Origin: JAWKWH01 sp040830725
GTDB lineage: Bacteria > Pseudomonadota > Alphaproteobacteria > Rhizobiales > Rhizobiaceae
DNA: 64,000 nucleotides
Direction of reading: 5' to 3'
Assembly (NCBI GenBank): GCA_040830725.1
Contig: JBFOMG010000004.1
Location: forward strand, 18,076 to 82,075
The notes beneath the pieces are model-generated. The model made no database searches, was not told the origin of the DNA, and worked only from the letters and a program-made list of their open reading frames with translations. The position numbers and the translations under genes are program-made. Of the stretch, positions 52,899 through 61,487 are shown piece after piece (within the stretch, counting starts at the first letter, position 1; the number at the start of each line of letters is the position of its first letter).

Positions 52899-53028
52899 CA
52901 AGAACAAAGTCCCCTGTACCCCTCAGGTCTGGCAGTGTTTCATGATAATCTAAAGAATCAGTATTAAAGCCGGTTGCGGTTAGTTAAGGAAAATCACCGG
53001 TATGTGGCTTCCTTGGCCGCAATGTCGG

Positions 53029-53538
53029 TCAGTCGCGAAATCCCGAAATTGCATCAACGACAGGATGCCTGATACGGGCACCGATCTTGATGCCCTTTGC
53101 CGCAGCCGTCCCCTCATTCAGTTCGAGGACGAACCGGACAGGGTAAATGGGTGATATGGTTGAGTCGCTGAATGGAACGCCCCTTCTGATCGCGACGACC
53201 CTTCCGCTTTCCGAGATGAACAGCAAATCCAGTGGCAGTGGCGTATTCCGCATCCAAAATCCGCGCTGGGCGGTGTTGTCGAAAACAAACAACATACCCC
53301 GGTCGGCAGGGAAATCGCGGCGAAACATCAGGCCTCTTGCCCGCTCGATTTCATCGTCCGCGACTTCGATCGTGAATTCGGCTGTCCCACCGCTGGTTTC
53401 AATGACCAACGGTACTGCATGCGGCGGCAGCAGCATTGGTTCGTTCAGTTGCGCATGGCTGTTGTTCGTCACCAACAGGGTCGCGGTTACCGCCACCAAC
53501 GCGACTGCAACAATGGCGACGCGAAACACATCTTTCAT
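53029..53538 (-). CDS. DUF192 domain-containing exported protein
   Basis: A 169-residue protein with an N-terminal signal/anchor (about 6-28) and a DUF192 domain: ERARGLMFRRDFPADRGMLFVFD (about 65-87), FWMRNTPLPLDLLFIS (about 94-109). The domain is widespread and uncharacterised. It lies 21 bp downstream of the tandem cold-shock gene in the same direction, a conserved pairing in Rhizobiales. Confidence 0.88.
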   Translation of the reverse strand: MKDVFRVAIVAVALVAVTATLLVTNNSHAQLNEPMLLPPHAVPLVIETSGGTAEFTIEVADDEIERARGLMFRRDFPADRGMLFVFDNTAQRGFWMRNTPLPLDLLFISESGRVVAIRRGVPFSDSTISPIYPVRFVLELNEGTAAAKGIKIGARIRHPVVDAISGFRD

Positions 53539-53559
53539 CTGACTTTGGCCACCCCGGCA

Positions 53560-54150
53560 CTAATGTGAAATCGGCAGCGTTCCGATATCGGGGTGAATTT
53601 CGGCAGCCATAAGGCCTTTTTCTCCACGGCCGTACCGTACGAGAACAACCTGGCCCGGTCTGAGCTCTGTCACACCAAAGCGGCGCAAGGTTTCCATGTG
53701 GACAAAGATGTCCTCGGTCCCCTCTCCGCGCGTCAAAAACCCGAATCCCTTGGTGCGGTTGAACCATTTCACCAAAGCCCGTTCCAGGCCGCTCTCGGGC
53801 GAAACCTTGACATGGGTGCGCTCTGCCGGTGCCTCCTGAGGGTGGATGGCCGTCGAGGTGTCCATGGAAATGACTTTGAGCGCCTGGTAACCGCGGTCGC
53901 CCTTGCGCACCAGGCAAACAACCCGGGCGCCTTCCATCGCTGTTTGGTATCCGTCCTGCCTCAGGCAGGTCACATGCAAAAGCACGTCACCAAATCCAGC
54001 CTCGTCAGGGAGTACGAAACCGTAACCTTTGGCGACATCGAACCATTTGATCGCGCCAGCAATTTCGATAACGCCGCTTTCACCCTTTTCGGGGTCCAGC
54101 TCTTCAACCCTATCTGCGTCCCTGCTCTCCAGGATGGATTTCTCCCCCAT
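53560..54150 (-). CDS. Tandem cold-shock domain protein
   Basis: A 196-residue protein with two cold-shock domains, about 30-97 (GAIKWFDVAKGYGFVLPDEAG, LLHVT) and about 124-190 (ALVKWFNRTKGFGFLTRGEG, IFVHM). Each has the RNP1-type KGYGFV/KGFGFL and RNP2-type (L/F)LHV/IFVHM motifs for single-stranded nucleic acid. The two-domain form is typical of Rhizobiales and acts as an RNA chaperone or regulator. Confidence 0.9.
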   Translation of the reverse strand: MGEKSILESRDADRVEELDPEKGESGVIEIAGAIKWFDVAKGYGFVLPDEAGFGDVLLHVTCLRQDGYQTAMEGARVVCLVRKGDRGYQALKVISMDTSTAIHPQEAPAERTHVKVSPESGLERALVKWFNRTKGFGFLTRGEGTEDIFVHMETLRRFGVTELRPGQVVLVRYGRGEKGLMAAEIHPDIGTLPISH

Positions 54151-54364
54151 CCGAACGCACCCTCTGCCTCGTTGCCGCCACTGATTCTAGTGTTGCAGGA
54201 TAGCATCTACAAACGCGCTGTCAGCAGCACAGTTTGAAGTTTTCAACATCACTTTGTCAGTGAAGCAATTTTGCATCAGTTGCACCCGCAAAGGTGCATC
54301 AGCTAAACTGTCACTGAGACCAACAATCCTCCGTAACTATCTGACAAACAGGATTAAAATACAG

Positions 54365-54805
54365 ATGCGTTATTTACACACAATGATCCGCATAACCGAT
54401 GTCGATGAATCGCTTGACTTCTGGTGCAACAAGCTTGGCCTGGAAGAAGTGCGCCGGATCGACAATGAACAGGGACGATTTACACTTATTTTTCTCGCTG
54501 CACCAAAGGATAAAGCAGCATCCGCGGCCAATAGAGCGCCGGAATTGGAGTTGACCTACAATTGGGATCCGGAAACCTATGGAGGCGGCCGGAATTTCGG
54601 ACATCTGGCCTATCGGGTCGATGATATTTACGCCGCTTGCCAGAAACTCATGGATGCCGGTGTCACCATCAATCGCCCGCCGCGTGACGGGAACATGGCC
54701 TTTGTCAAATCGCCGGACGGCATCTCAATCGAATTGTTGCAGGAAGGCGAACCTAAGGAGCCTGCAGAGCCCTGGGTTTCGATGGAGAATACCGGCACCT
54801 GGTAA
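54365..54805 (+). CDS. gloA: Lactoylglutathione lyase (glyoxalase I)
   Basis: A 146-residue glyoxalase I, converting the methylglyoxal-glutathione hemithioacetal to lactoylglutathione. Metal ligands are visible as His6 (YLHTMIR), Glu near 61 (ELELTYNW), His near 79 (FGHLAY) and Glu near 126 (GISIELLQ). ATG 54365 fits the family start; the longer frame to 54254 is not supported. It precedes pccB by 131 bp. Confidence 0.92.
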   Translation: MRYLHTMIRITDVDESLDFWCNKLGLEEVRRIDNEQGRFTLIFLAAPKDKAASAANRAPELELTYNWDPETYGGGRNFGHLAYRVDDIYAACQKLMDAGVTINRPPRDGNMAFVKSPDGISIELLQEGEPKEPAEPWVSMENTGTW

Positions 54806-54936
54806 AAACAGGCAAACCCGAAGCCAGGAAATCAACCTCTATGACTTCCGTTCAATAGACCTTTGACTGGATTCACGCCTTCCGAATTGCGTGATAAATC
54901 GAGCGGGAACAGCAGGGAACCGCGGGAAACCGACAA

Positions 54937-56469
54937 ATGAAAGAAGTGCTTGAGGAACTGGAACGGCGGCGCGATGTCGCCAAGCTCGGCGGCGGGCAAA
55001 GGCGAATCGATGCGCAACACGGCCGCGGCAAACTGACCGCGCGTGAACGGTTGTCGGTATTTCTGGACGAAGGGTCATTCGAAGAGTTCGACATGTTTGT
55101 CGAACACCGTTCCACCGATTTTGGCATGGATGAGACGAAAATCGCCGGGGACGGCGTTGTCACCGGCTGGGGAACCGTCAACGGCCGGACCGTGTTTGTC
55201 TTTGCCAAGGATTTCACCGTGTTTGGCGGATCCCTGTCGGAGACCCATGCCCAGAAGATCATGAAGGTTCAGGACATGGCGCTGAAAAACCGGGCGCCGA
55301 TTATCGGATTTTACGATGCGGGTGGCGCCCGTATCCAGGAAGGTGTGGCCGCACTTGGCGGATACGCCGAAGTGTTCCAGCGCAACGTGCTTGCCTCCGG
55401 CGTCATTCCGCAGATTTCTGTCATCATGGGTCCTTGTGCCGGTGGCGATGTCTACTCGCCGGCGATGACAGACTTCATTTTCATGGTGCGAGACACCTCC
55501 TACATGTTTGTCACCGGTCCTGATGTGGTCAAAACGGTTACAAACGAAACCGTTACCGCAGAAGAACTGGGCGGCGCGACAGTGCACACGACCAAATCTT
55601 CGATTGCCGACGGCGCTTATGACAACGACATCGAAGCGCTGCTGCAAATGCGGCGGCTCATCGATTTTTTGCCGCAGTCCAACACGGGAGAGTTGCCGGA
55701 AATCGATTGTCACCAACCGGTCAACAGCCCGGATCATTCGCTTGACCGGCTCGTTCCCGACAATGCCAACAAGCCCTACGACATCCGGGAACTGATCCTG
55801 AAAACGATCGATGAGGGTGATTTCTTTGAGCTGCAGGAGAGTTTTGCCGGTAACATTGTGACTGGCCTTGGCCGCGTCGAAGGGCGCACCGTCGGGTTTG
55901 TCGCCAACCAGCCGATGGTGTTGGCCGGTGTGCTTGATTCCGATGCCTCACGCAAAGCGGCACGGTTCGTTCGTTTCTGCGACTGTTTCAATATTCCCAT
56001 TGTCACCTTTGTCGATGTTCCAGGTTTCCTTCCCGGCACGGCGCAGGAATATGGCGGCCTGATCAAGCATGGTGCCAAGCTTCTGTTCGCCTATGCGGAA
56101 GCGACGGTACCGAAAATCACGGTCATCACCAGAAAAGCCTTTGGCGGCGCTTATGATGTCATGGCGTCAAAACACTTGCGCGGCGATATCAACTACGCAT
56201 GGCCTTCAGCGCAGATCGCTGTGATGGGCGCCAAGGGTGCGGTCGAGATCATATTCCGCAAAGACATCAATGATCCCGAAAAGATCGCCGAACATACCAA
56301 AATGTACGAGGACCGGTTCCTGTCGCCGTTTGTGGCGGCTGAACGGGGTTACATTGATGAAGTGATCATGCCGCACTCCACCCGCGCCCGCGTGGCGCGT
56401 GGGCTGAGAATGCTGCGCAACAAGGATCTTCAAAACCCCTGGAAAAAGCACGATAACATCCCGCTTTGA
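54937..56469 (+). CDS. pccB: Propionyl-CoA (acyl-CoA) carboxylase beta subunit
   Basis: A 510-residue carboxyltransferase. Both crotonase-like halves are present: FYDAGGARIQEGVAALGGY (about 126-144) with GPCAGGDVYSPA, and FVDVPGFLPGTAQEYGGLIKHGAKLLFAY (spans about 349-377) with RKAFGGAYDVM. It makes methylmalonyl-CoA from propionyl-CoA together with a biotinylated alpha subunit, which is not in this window. ATG 54937 is preceded by a GGGAAAC site. Confidence 0.92.
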   Translation: MKEVLEELERRRDVAKLGGGQRRIDAQHGRGKLTARERLSVFLDEGSFEEFDMFVEHRSTDFGMDETKIAGDGVVTGWGTVNGRTVFVFAKDFTVFGGSLSETHAQKIMKVQDMALKNRAPIIGFYDAGGARIQEGVAALGGYAEVFQRNVLASGVIPQISVIMGPCAGGDVYSPAMTDFIFMVRDTSYMFVTGPDVVKTVTNETVTAEELGGATVHTTKSSIADGAYDNDIEALLQMRRLIDFLPQSNTGELPEIDCHQPVNSPDHSLDRLVPDNANKPYDIRELILKTIDEGDFFELQESFAGNIVTGLGRVEGRTVGFVANQPMVLAGVLDSDASRKAARFVRFCDCFNIPIVTFVDVPGFLPGTAQEYGGLIKHGAKLLFAYAEATVPKITVITRKAFGGAYDVMASKHLRGDINYAWPSAQIAVMGAKGAVEIIFRKDINDPEKIAEHTKMYEDRFLSPFVAAERGYIDEVIMPHSTRARVARGLRMLRNKDLQNPWKKHDNIPL

Positions 56470-56559
56470 GCCGCCCCTGAACTGCCCCTGTTTGTTGATC
56501 AGCTTTGTTCGCGAATATTGGATTTTGCAAAGCCGCGCAGAACGCCAAGACGGCCAAAC

Positions 56560-57636
56560 TCACAATCCGATGCGGGTCTCAGGATTGGCCAGCAACTGAT
56601 GCAACTCAGGCCATTTCTCAATTTGCCTGGCAGCGCTTTCGAAGTTGGATAGGCATAACTTTCCGTTTTCCCACAGATTGACGCCATCCAGGCTGATTGT
56701 CGGGTCAAGTACCATCCAGCAGATTTCGCCGGGGGCGTAATCGCCACAAGTATGAAAATGCAAAAACCGTGGATTGGCGAATATGTTGTTCGACCAGCGG
56801 TCGGGGTCGTCGCTGATCTTGTCAAGGTAAGCACAGGCCGGATGTATTCCGGCATGCCATGAATGGACGTTGTCCCGGTCCAGTTGAAAAAGTTCTGCAA
56901 CGTGATCGTAGTGGCGTTCGATTCTTTCGACCGTTTGAGAAGGACCCGTAAACCGCGTGATCCGACCGGCCGAAACCTCTGCAAACACCACGTCATCAAT
57001 GGGTATCGCAGCCGGTTCGTAAGGCATTGAGCCCGTGGTTGTCAGATAATTTGAAAGCGCTACCCGGCCAGTAAATCCGCTTGCAATCACCGGCGCCGGA
57101 ACGGCCAGCGGAAAACGGGCAACCGACACATCAGCCATCTGTTCGGCGCTATCGACAGCCGGATGCCCCTTCATTTCGGTGCCGAGCGGACAGGTGATAT
57201 GGATTGTTTCCGCTCCGGCACACAGTTCATTCACAAGGCGTTTGACTTCAACCATCGCCCGGTGATCTGTGCGCCCATAAGCGGAAGCAAGCGATCCGGC
57301 ATCTCGTGAATAGACCATGACAGAGCGGCAACCGGGTGGAGGTTCGGCGAAGCGGTCCTGATCGCCAATGCGGGCAAAGAATATTGTGCAGTCATGCCGG
57401 CGGACCGCGTCGATGAGCACAGGGTCGATCTTGTTTTGCGGACCGCCGACTTCGATGATTGAGGGCTCTATGCCCAGTTCGCGAATAATCTTGATTGTCG
57501 CCTGGGGCGCAGCTGAGTCGTACCAACCCAGAGTGGGATCTTCCCGAACCACAAGCACGCTTTCGCCGCGAACAAGCTTGGCGCACTTTTCGACCAGATT
57601 TGTTGCACCAGCGTTGAGATGGCTCGCCTCGATCAC
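56560..57636 (-). CDS. NicX / aminopeptidase T-like metalloenzyme
   Basis: A 358-residue protein resembling the family that contains M29 aminopeptidases and 2,5-dihydroxypyridine 5,6-dioxygenase (NicX). Similar parts are the central ITCPLGTEMKG (about 148), DDVVFAEVSAGRITRF (about 217-232), HSWHAGIHPAC (about 260-270) and FLHFHTCGDYAPGEI (about 296-310), where NicX has its His/His/Asp iron ligands. Ring cleavage or peptide hydrolysis cannot be told apart by eye. The gene starts within the stop of the XRE regulator gene and is last in a minus-strand operon with an oxygenase, an AhpD-like protein and an ABC transporter. Confidence 0.6.
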   Translation of the reverse strand: MIEASHLNAGATNLVEKCAKLVRGESVLVVREDPTLGWYDSAAPQATIKIIRELGIEPSIIEVGGPQNKIDPVLIDAVRRHDCTIFFARIGDQDRFAEPPPGCRSVMVYSRDAGSLASAYGRTDHRAMVEVKRLVNELCAGAETIHITCPLGTEMKGHPAVDSAEQMADVSVARFPLAVPAPVIASGFTGRVALSNYLTTTGSMPYEPAAIPIDDVVFAEVSAGRITRFTGPSQTVERIERHYDHVAELFQLDRDNVHSWHAGIHPACAYLDKISDDPDRWSNNIFANPRFLHFHTCGDYAPGEICWMVLDPTISLDGVNLWENGKLCLSNFESAARQIEKWPELHQLLANPETRIGL

Positions 57637-58232
57637 CGCCGGCGCTCCGCCTGCACAGTCAGAAATGTAAACTCCGGCGAAATGACTTTCTGAAATCCGT
57701 GGTTGAGTTCCGCATCGATCGACAGGCTGTCACCCGCCTTCAACACGATTTCGCGCTGCCCGTAACCGTAAACCGCCTCTCCCTTCACCGCATAGATAAA
57801 AACCACGCCATGGCCGATATAGGTCGGCGGACTGGCGCTTTGGCGAACAAGCGTGACCATACGCGCTTCAAACTGCAGGTCCCGGCGGGTGTGAAATGCG
57901 AGATTGACGAATTCGTGGCTGTGCCCGCCAACAATTCTTGTCGACCGAAGCCCTTCATTGGCGACCACATGCGTGAAGTCTGCATGATCGGAAGCAGTTT
58001 CGCGAAACAGGCTCACCAGCGGCACGTCCAGGGCGCGAGCCAAGGCGCTCAGGCTGGAAATGGAAGGTGAGGCCTGGCCGTTTTCAATCCGGCTTATCAT
58101 CGCCGCCGACACGCCTGATTGCGCTGCAAGCTGACGGGCGGTCAGGCTGTGGCTTTCGCGCAAATCGCGAAGCGCCGATCCGATCGCTGTGTCAACATCC
58201 TCAGCCGCCGCTGCAATCTCGTCCTCGCTCAT
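57633..58232 (-). CDS. XRE-family regulator with C-terminal cupin domain
   Basis: A 199-residue protein: helix-turn-helix at about 20-75 (SLTARQLAAQSGVSAAMISR, GQASPSISSLSALARALDVP) and a cupin sensor domain at about 110-195 (IGHGVVFIYAVKGEAVYGYGQREIVLKAGDSLSIDAELNHGF, shown as the span about 144-185). HTH-cupin proteins usually regulate adjacent catabolic genes. It overlaps both neighbours by 4 bp, so it is made in fixed proportion with the operon. The phased TGCAA sites at 59230-59263 and 61411-61453 are plausible targets. Confidence 0.85.
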   Translation of the reverse strand: MSEDEIAAAAEDVDTAIGSALRDLRESHSLTARQLAAQSGVSAAMISRIENGQASPSISSLSALARALDVPLVSLFRETASDHADFTHVVANEGLRSTRIVGGHSHEFVNLAFHTRRDLQFEARMVTLVRQSASPPTYIGHGVVFIYAVKGEAVYGYGQREIVLKAGDSLSIDAELNHGFQKVISPEFTFLTVQAERRR

Positions 58233-59209
58233 TGCGAATTGGCCTTTCGGTACGCAAACGCCTTCTCAAAACGCCATGTAAGATAATCTCCGCAGGTAAT
58301 CGGCGGCTCTCCGGCGTTGTGTGCGGGCCCATACACCTCGCGCGAGTCGATAATCGTTTCAGGATCGGGGTCAAACGCCAAAACCAGCGAAAGGCGTTCA
58401 AGACCGGAACTGTTGACCACGCGATGCGGCGTTGACTTGTAGGCACCATCGGTCCAGCGCGCGAGCAGGTCAGCGACGTTGACAATCAGTGTCCCTTCTA
58501 TTGGCGGGGCCTCGATCCATTCACCGTTGATGTCTTCAACCTGCAGCCCGCCAACTGAGTCCTGACACAACACCGTCAGCACCCCGAAATCCGTGTGTGG
58601 GCCGACTCCGAACTGCTTGTCCCCCATCTCCTCCGGTTGCGGTGGGTAATAGACAAACGACGCGCGGCTGAGGGGCCGGGATGCAGTTTTGAGGAAGAAG
58701 TTTTCCTCAAGCCCCAGACCCAAGGCAAATCCCCGCATCAAATGGTGCGCAACATCGTGCGCGTGGTGAAAATAGGTCATCGCCGCGCCATGAAGATCAG
58801 GCAGAAATTCCGGCCATTGATTTGGGCCACGCAAGGGGTGATCCTGCGGCGTGTCGCCAGCCTCGTCTTCAAATCCCCAGATGAAGCTCTCCTTCAGATC
58901 GGCTTTCGCGTCGTCCTGCATCCTGGCGCCGCCGCTTCCAAGCCATCCGCGGTGTTTGGACGAGACTGCAACTGTCGCTTTTTGTTCCGGAGACGACTGA
59001 AAGAATGTGAACGCCATTTTGCGGGCTGACTCTATGACGGCATCGGGGATGCCGTGGCCCTTCACATAGATAAACCCAAGACCCTGACTGGCCCGATGCA
59101 GTTGCTCTGCAACCAGTCTGGCGTCGTTGCCGTTTCTCAGCGGAGAAATATCGATAACCGGAATGAATTCTGCATCGGTCTTGCGAGCTTGGGCGTAAGC
59201 CATCATCAT
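58229..59209 (-). CDS. Isopenicillin-N-synthase-type 2-oxoglutarate/Fe(II) oxygenase
   Basis: A 326-residue non-haem iron oxygenase. The N-terminal DIOX_N region starts FIPVIDISPLR; the iron triad is His/Asp in GPHTDFGVL (about 203-205) and His in STPHRVVNSSG (about 261), with the co-substrate Arg-x-Ser in ERLSLV (about 271). Members hydroxylate, desaturate or open rings in metabolites. Start: three ATGs lie together; GGAG is 6 bases before ATG 59209, which also leaves the operator 59230-59263 outside the gene. The frame upstream to 59254 would run through that operator. Confidence 0.83.
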   Translation of the reverse strand: MMMAYAQARKTDAEFIPVIDISPLRNGNDARLVAEQLHRASQGLGFIYVKGHGIPDAVIESARKMAFTFFQSSPEQKATVAVSSKHRGWLGSGGARMQDDAKADLKESFIWGFEDEAGDTPQDHPLRGPNQWPEFLPDLHGAAMTYFHHAHDVAHHLMRGFALGLGLEENFFLKTASRPLSRASFVYYPPQPEEMGDKQFGVGPHTDFGVLTVLCQDSVGGLQVEDINGEWIEAPPIEGTLIVNVADLLARWTDGAYKSTPHRVVNSSGLERLSLVLAFDPDPETIIDSREVYGPAHNAGEPPITCGDYLTWRFEKAFAYRKANSQ

Positions 59210-59229
59210 TGTCATCTCCAACAAGCACA

Positions 59230-59263
59230 TTGCACAATATGCAACTTGTTGCACTTAATGCAA
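59230..59263. promoter_or_regulatory. Two TTGCA-N5-TGCAA palindromes, 19 bp apart
   Basis: TTGCA-CAATA-TGCAA (59230-59244) and TTGCA-CTTAA-TGCAA (59249-59263) have identical arms and a 19-bp repeat. They fill the 59-bp gap between the AhpD-like and oxygenase genes, right before the oxygenase RBS, so an internal regulated promoter is likely. The same arm sequence with the same phasing recurs at 61411-61453 and 261-284. Confidence 0.7.
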
Positions 59264-59268
59264 TAGAC

Positions 59269-59847
59269 CTATTTCTCTTTGTAGTACCCGACGATGTCTC
59301 CGTCGGTTGTCACTCCGAGACCATTGAGGCAGCGATTAGCGTAGTTGAAATAACCAATGATCTGGTTGGCTTCGAGGATTTCACCATCGTCGAGACCCGC
59401 TTCGCGCAGTGCGACGACATCCGCCTCGGCCATGGTTCCAGGCGACAGGGTCAATTTTTCTGCATATCGAAGCAAAGCGAGTTCGCGCCCATCAAAAGCG
59501 TTCTCCGGTTTTCGCTCATGCAACGCCGCTTCGATCAGGTCGGCTCGCTCCTCATCGCCAATCAGGTGGCGGGCGTTTTTCCAATGATTGGCGAGCGAGT
59601 AGGCGCAGTTATTCAGTATCGAAACATAAGAACTGATCGTCTCCTGCAACCACATTGGAAGTGTGTTGGCGTCATCGTGCAAGGCTGCGCGATAGAGGAC
59701 GACATGTCCGCGCATTGTGCTCGGCCGCAACGAATGAACCCGCATGACATTGTCGACCGTTCCGTGCGGTGTTCGCGCAAGGTCCAGGACATCGCGCAGC
59801 TCACCGTCTGCATCCTCATCGGTAATCATCTTGATCCATGCAGCCAT
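59269..59847 (-). CDS. AhpD/carboxymuconolactone decarboxylase-like protein
   Basis: A 192-residue protein of the peroxidase-related AhpD-like family. The active-site segment is SILNNCAYSLANHW (about 74-87): the first Cys and the His are kept, but the second Cys of the CxxC pair is Ser (CAYS). It therefore cannot form the usual redox disulfide and may be a lyase or ligand-binding relative. Located between the transporter permease and oxygenase genes in one operon. Confidence 0.75.
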   Translation of the reverse strand: MAAWIKMITDEDADGELRDVLDLARTPHGTVDNVMRVHSLRPSTMRGHVVLYRAALHDDANTLPMWLQETISSYVSILNNCAYSLANHWKNARHLIGDEERADLIEAALHERKPENAFDGRELALLRYAEKLTLSPGTMAEADVVALREAGLDDGEILEANQIIGYFNYANRCLNGLGVTTDGDIVGYYKEK

Positions 59848-59860
59848 TCAGAAGCTTCTC

Positions 59861-60598
59861 CTATCGCTCATCGGCCTGCATGCGCCGTTCCAGCCACCGC
59901 ACAAAGGCGGAAACGACGAGTATGAGCGCCAGATATTCGAGCACCAGTACCGTGTAGACCTCAAGCGGGCGGTATTCTGTAACGACGAGTTCATTGGCTT
60001 TTCGGGTCAGTTCCTGCATGCCGATGACTGAAACCAGCGACGACATTTTGAGCATATAGACCAGCTGATTGCCCAGCGCCGGCAGAATGCGCTTGATTGC
60101 CTGCGGCAGGATGACAAAGCGCATCGTGTCGGCATAGCTCAGCGATATCGAATGAGCAGCCTCATATTGACCGCGGTTGATGGATTGAATTCCGGCCCGA
60201 AAAATCTCTGCCTGAAAGGCGCTGTCTGACAGGGCCAGCGCAATGACTCCAGCCCAGAAAACGCTGATCGAGATGTCGGCCAACTGCGGCAGCCCGTAGT
60301 AGACCCAAAGGATCAGCACAAGGATCGGGACTGCACGGACGATTTCGACATAGATGCGGTTGAAGCTTTTCAGCGGCTTGTTTGATGAAAGGCCCGGTAG
60401 CGCGACCAACAATCCAACAGCGATTGAAATGATGATCGCGGTCAGCGAAAGCGCTACCGTGTAATAAAGCCCGCTTAAAAGAAACTTCAGATTGGACCAG
60501 CCAGAATCCGTGGCGGGATTGACTACATACCAGCCCCAATTTGCCGAACACCCTGTGAGCAGGATGGAGACAGTGCCAATAGTGAAAAACCTGTTCAC
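59861..60598 (-). CDS. Polar amino-acid-type ABC transporter permease
   Basis: A 245-residue inner-membrane protein with about five hydrophobic helices and the HisM/GlnP-type signature: LSGLYYTVALSLTAIIIS (about 34-51), YVEIVRAVPILVLILWVYYGLP (about 83-104) and the EAA loop near 150 (YEAAHSISLSYADTMRFVILPQAIKRILP, spans about 145-173). Start is GTG 60598 with GGAGG 6 bases upstream, 10 bp after the ATPase gene. Only one permease is present, so it probably homodimerises. Confidence 0.88.
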   Translation of the reverse strand: MNRFFTIGTVSILLTGCSANWGWYVVNPATDSGWSNLKFLLSGLYYTVALSLTAIIISIAVGLLVALPGLSSNKPLKSFNRIYVEIVRAVPILVLILWVYYGLPQLADISISVFWAGVIALALSDSAFQAEIFRAGIQSINRGQYEAAHSISLSYADTMRFVILPQAIKRILPALGNQLVYMLKMSSLVSVIGMQELTRKANELVVTEYRPLEVYTVLVLEYLALILVVSAFVRWLERRMQADER

Positions 60599-60608
60599 GA
60601 CCGCCTCC

Positions 60609-61361
60609 TCAGTGGTGCAGAATTTTCTGGAGAAAATCCTGGCAGCGCTCCGTTTCGGGCGCTTCAAAGAATTTCTTCGGTGCAGCCATCTCGACGATCT
60701 CGCCATGGTCCATGAACACCATCATGTCGGCAACCCGGCGGGCGAAGCCCATTTCGTGGGTAACGCAAATCATCGTCATGCCGGTCCCGGCCAGCTCCGC
60801 CATGACGTCAAGCACCTCGTTGATCATTTCGGGATCAAGCGCTGATGTCGGTTCATCGAACAGCATGATTTTCGGTTCCATGCACAGCGATCGCGCAATG
60901 GCAACACGCTGCTGTTGCCCGCCCGATAACTGCCGCGGATATTTCTCTGCTTGCTCGGGAATGCGAACGCGCTCCAGATATCGCATTGCCAGTTCTTTTG
61001 CTTCGGATTGCGATTTTCCGCGGGCGCGCACCGGGCCTAGCGTCAGGTTCTCCATGACGGTCAGGTGGGGAAACAGATTGAATTGCTGAAAGACCATGCC
61101 AACCTGGGCGCGGATGGCATTCAGGCTCCGGGCGCTGTCATCGAGGACAATGCCGTCGACGGTGATCGTTCCGGTTTCGTGCTTTTCCAGACGATTGATG
61201 CAGCGAATGAGTGTCGACTTTCCAGAGCCGGATGGTCCGCAAACGACGACCCGCTCGCCGAGCGACACATCAAGTGAGACATTTTTCAACGCCTGGAAGT
61301 CGCCGAAAAATTTGGAAATATCGCGAATAGCGATGACGGCGTCCGCTTCACCGGCTGTCAT
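60609..61361 (-). CDS. Polar amino-acid-type ABC transporter ATP-binding protein
   Basis: A 250-residue ATPase. Walker A is GPSGSGKST (about 41-49), signature LSGGQQQRVAIARSL (about 144-158), Walker B IMLFDEPTSALDPE (about 164-177) and the H-loop His in CVTHEMGF. It is of the GlnQ/HisP type. ATG 61361 has GGGAGGA 5 bases upstream. It is the first gene of the minus-strand operon, divergent from the binding-protein gene. Confidence 0.93.
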   Translation of the reverse strand: MTAGEADAVIAIRDISKFFGDFQALKNVSLDVSLGERVVVCGPSGSGKSTLIRCINRLEKHETGTITVDGIVLDDSARSLNAIRAQVGMVFQQFNLFPHLTVMENLTLGPVRARGKSQSEAKELAMRYLERVRIPEQAEKYPRQLSGGQQQRVAIARSLCMEPKIMLFDEPTSALDPEMINEVLDVMAELAGTGMTMICVTHEMGFARRVADMMVFMDHGEIVEMAAPKKFFEAPETERCQDFLQKILHH

Positions 61362-61410
61362 CCAATCCTCCCTCACATTGCCGGTCAGTTGAACATGATG
61401 TTTACTCTCA

Positions 61411-61453
61411 TGCAACAAATTTATCGCTTTGCAATATGGCGGATTCCATGCAA
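61411..61453. promoter_or_regulatory. Three phased TGCAA half-sites in the divergent ABC transporter promoter
   Basis: TGCAACA (61411), TGCAATA (61430) and TGCAACA (61449) are spaced exactly 19 bp, on the same strand, within the 126-bp gap between the ATPase gene and the binding-protein gene. The left TTGCA arms are weak here. Same phasing as 59230-59263. Confidence 0.6.
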
Positions 61454-61487
61454 CACTGACGCAAAGCGTGCTCGAGGGAGGAGATCA

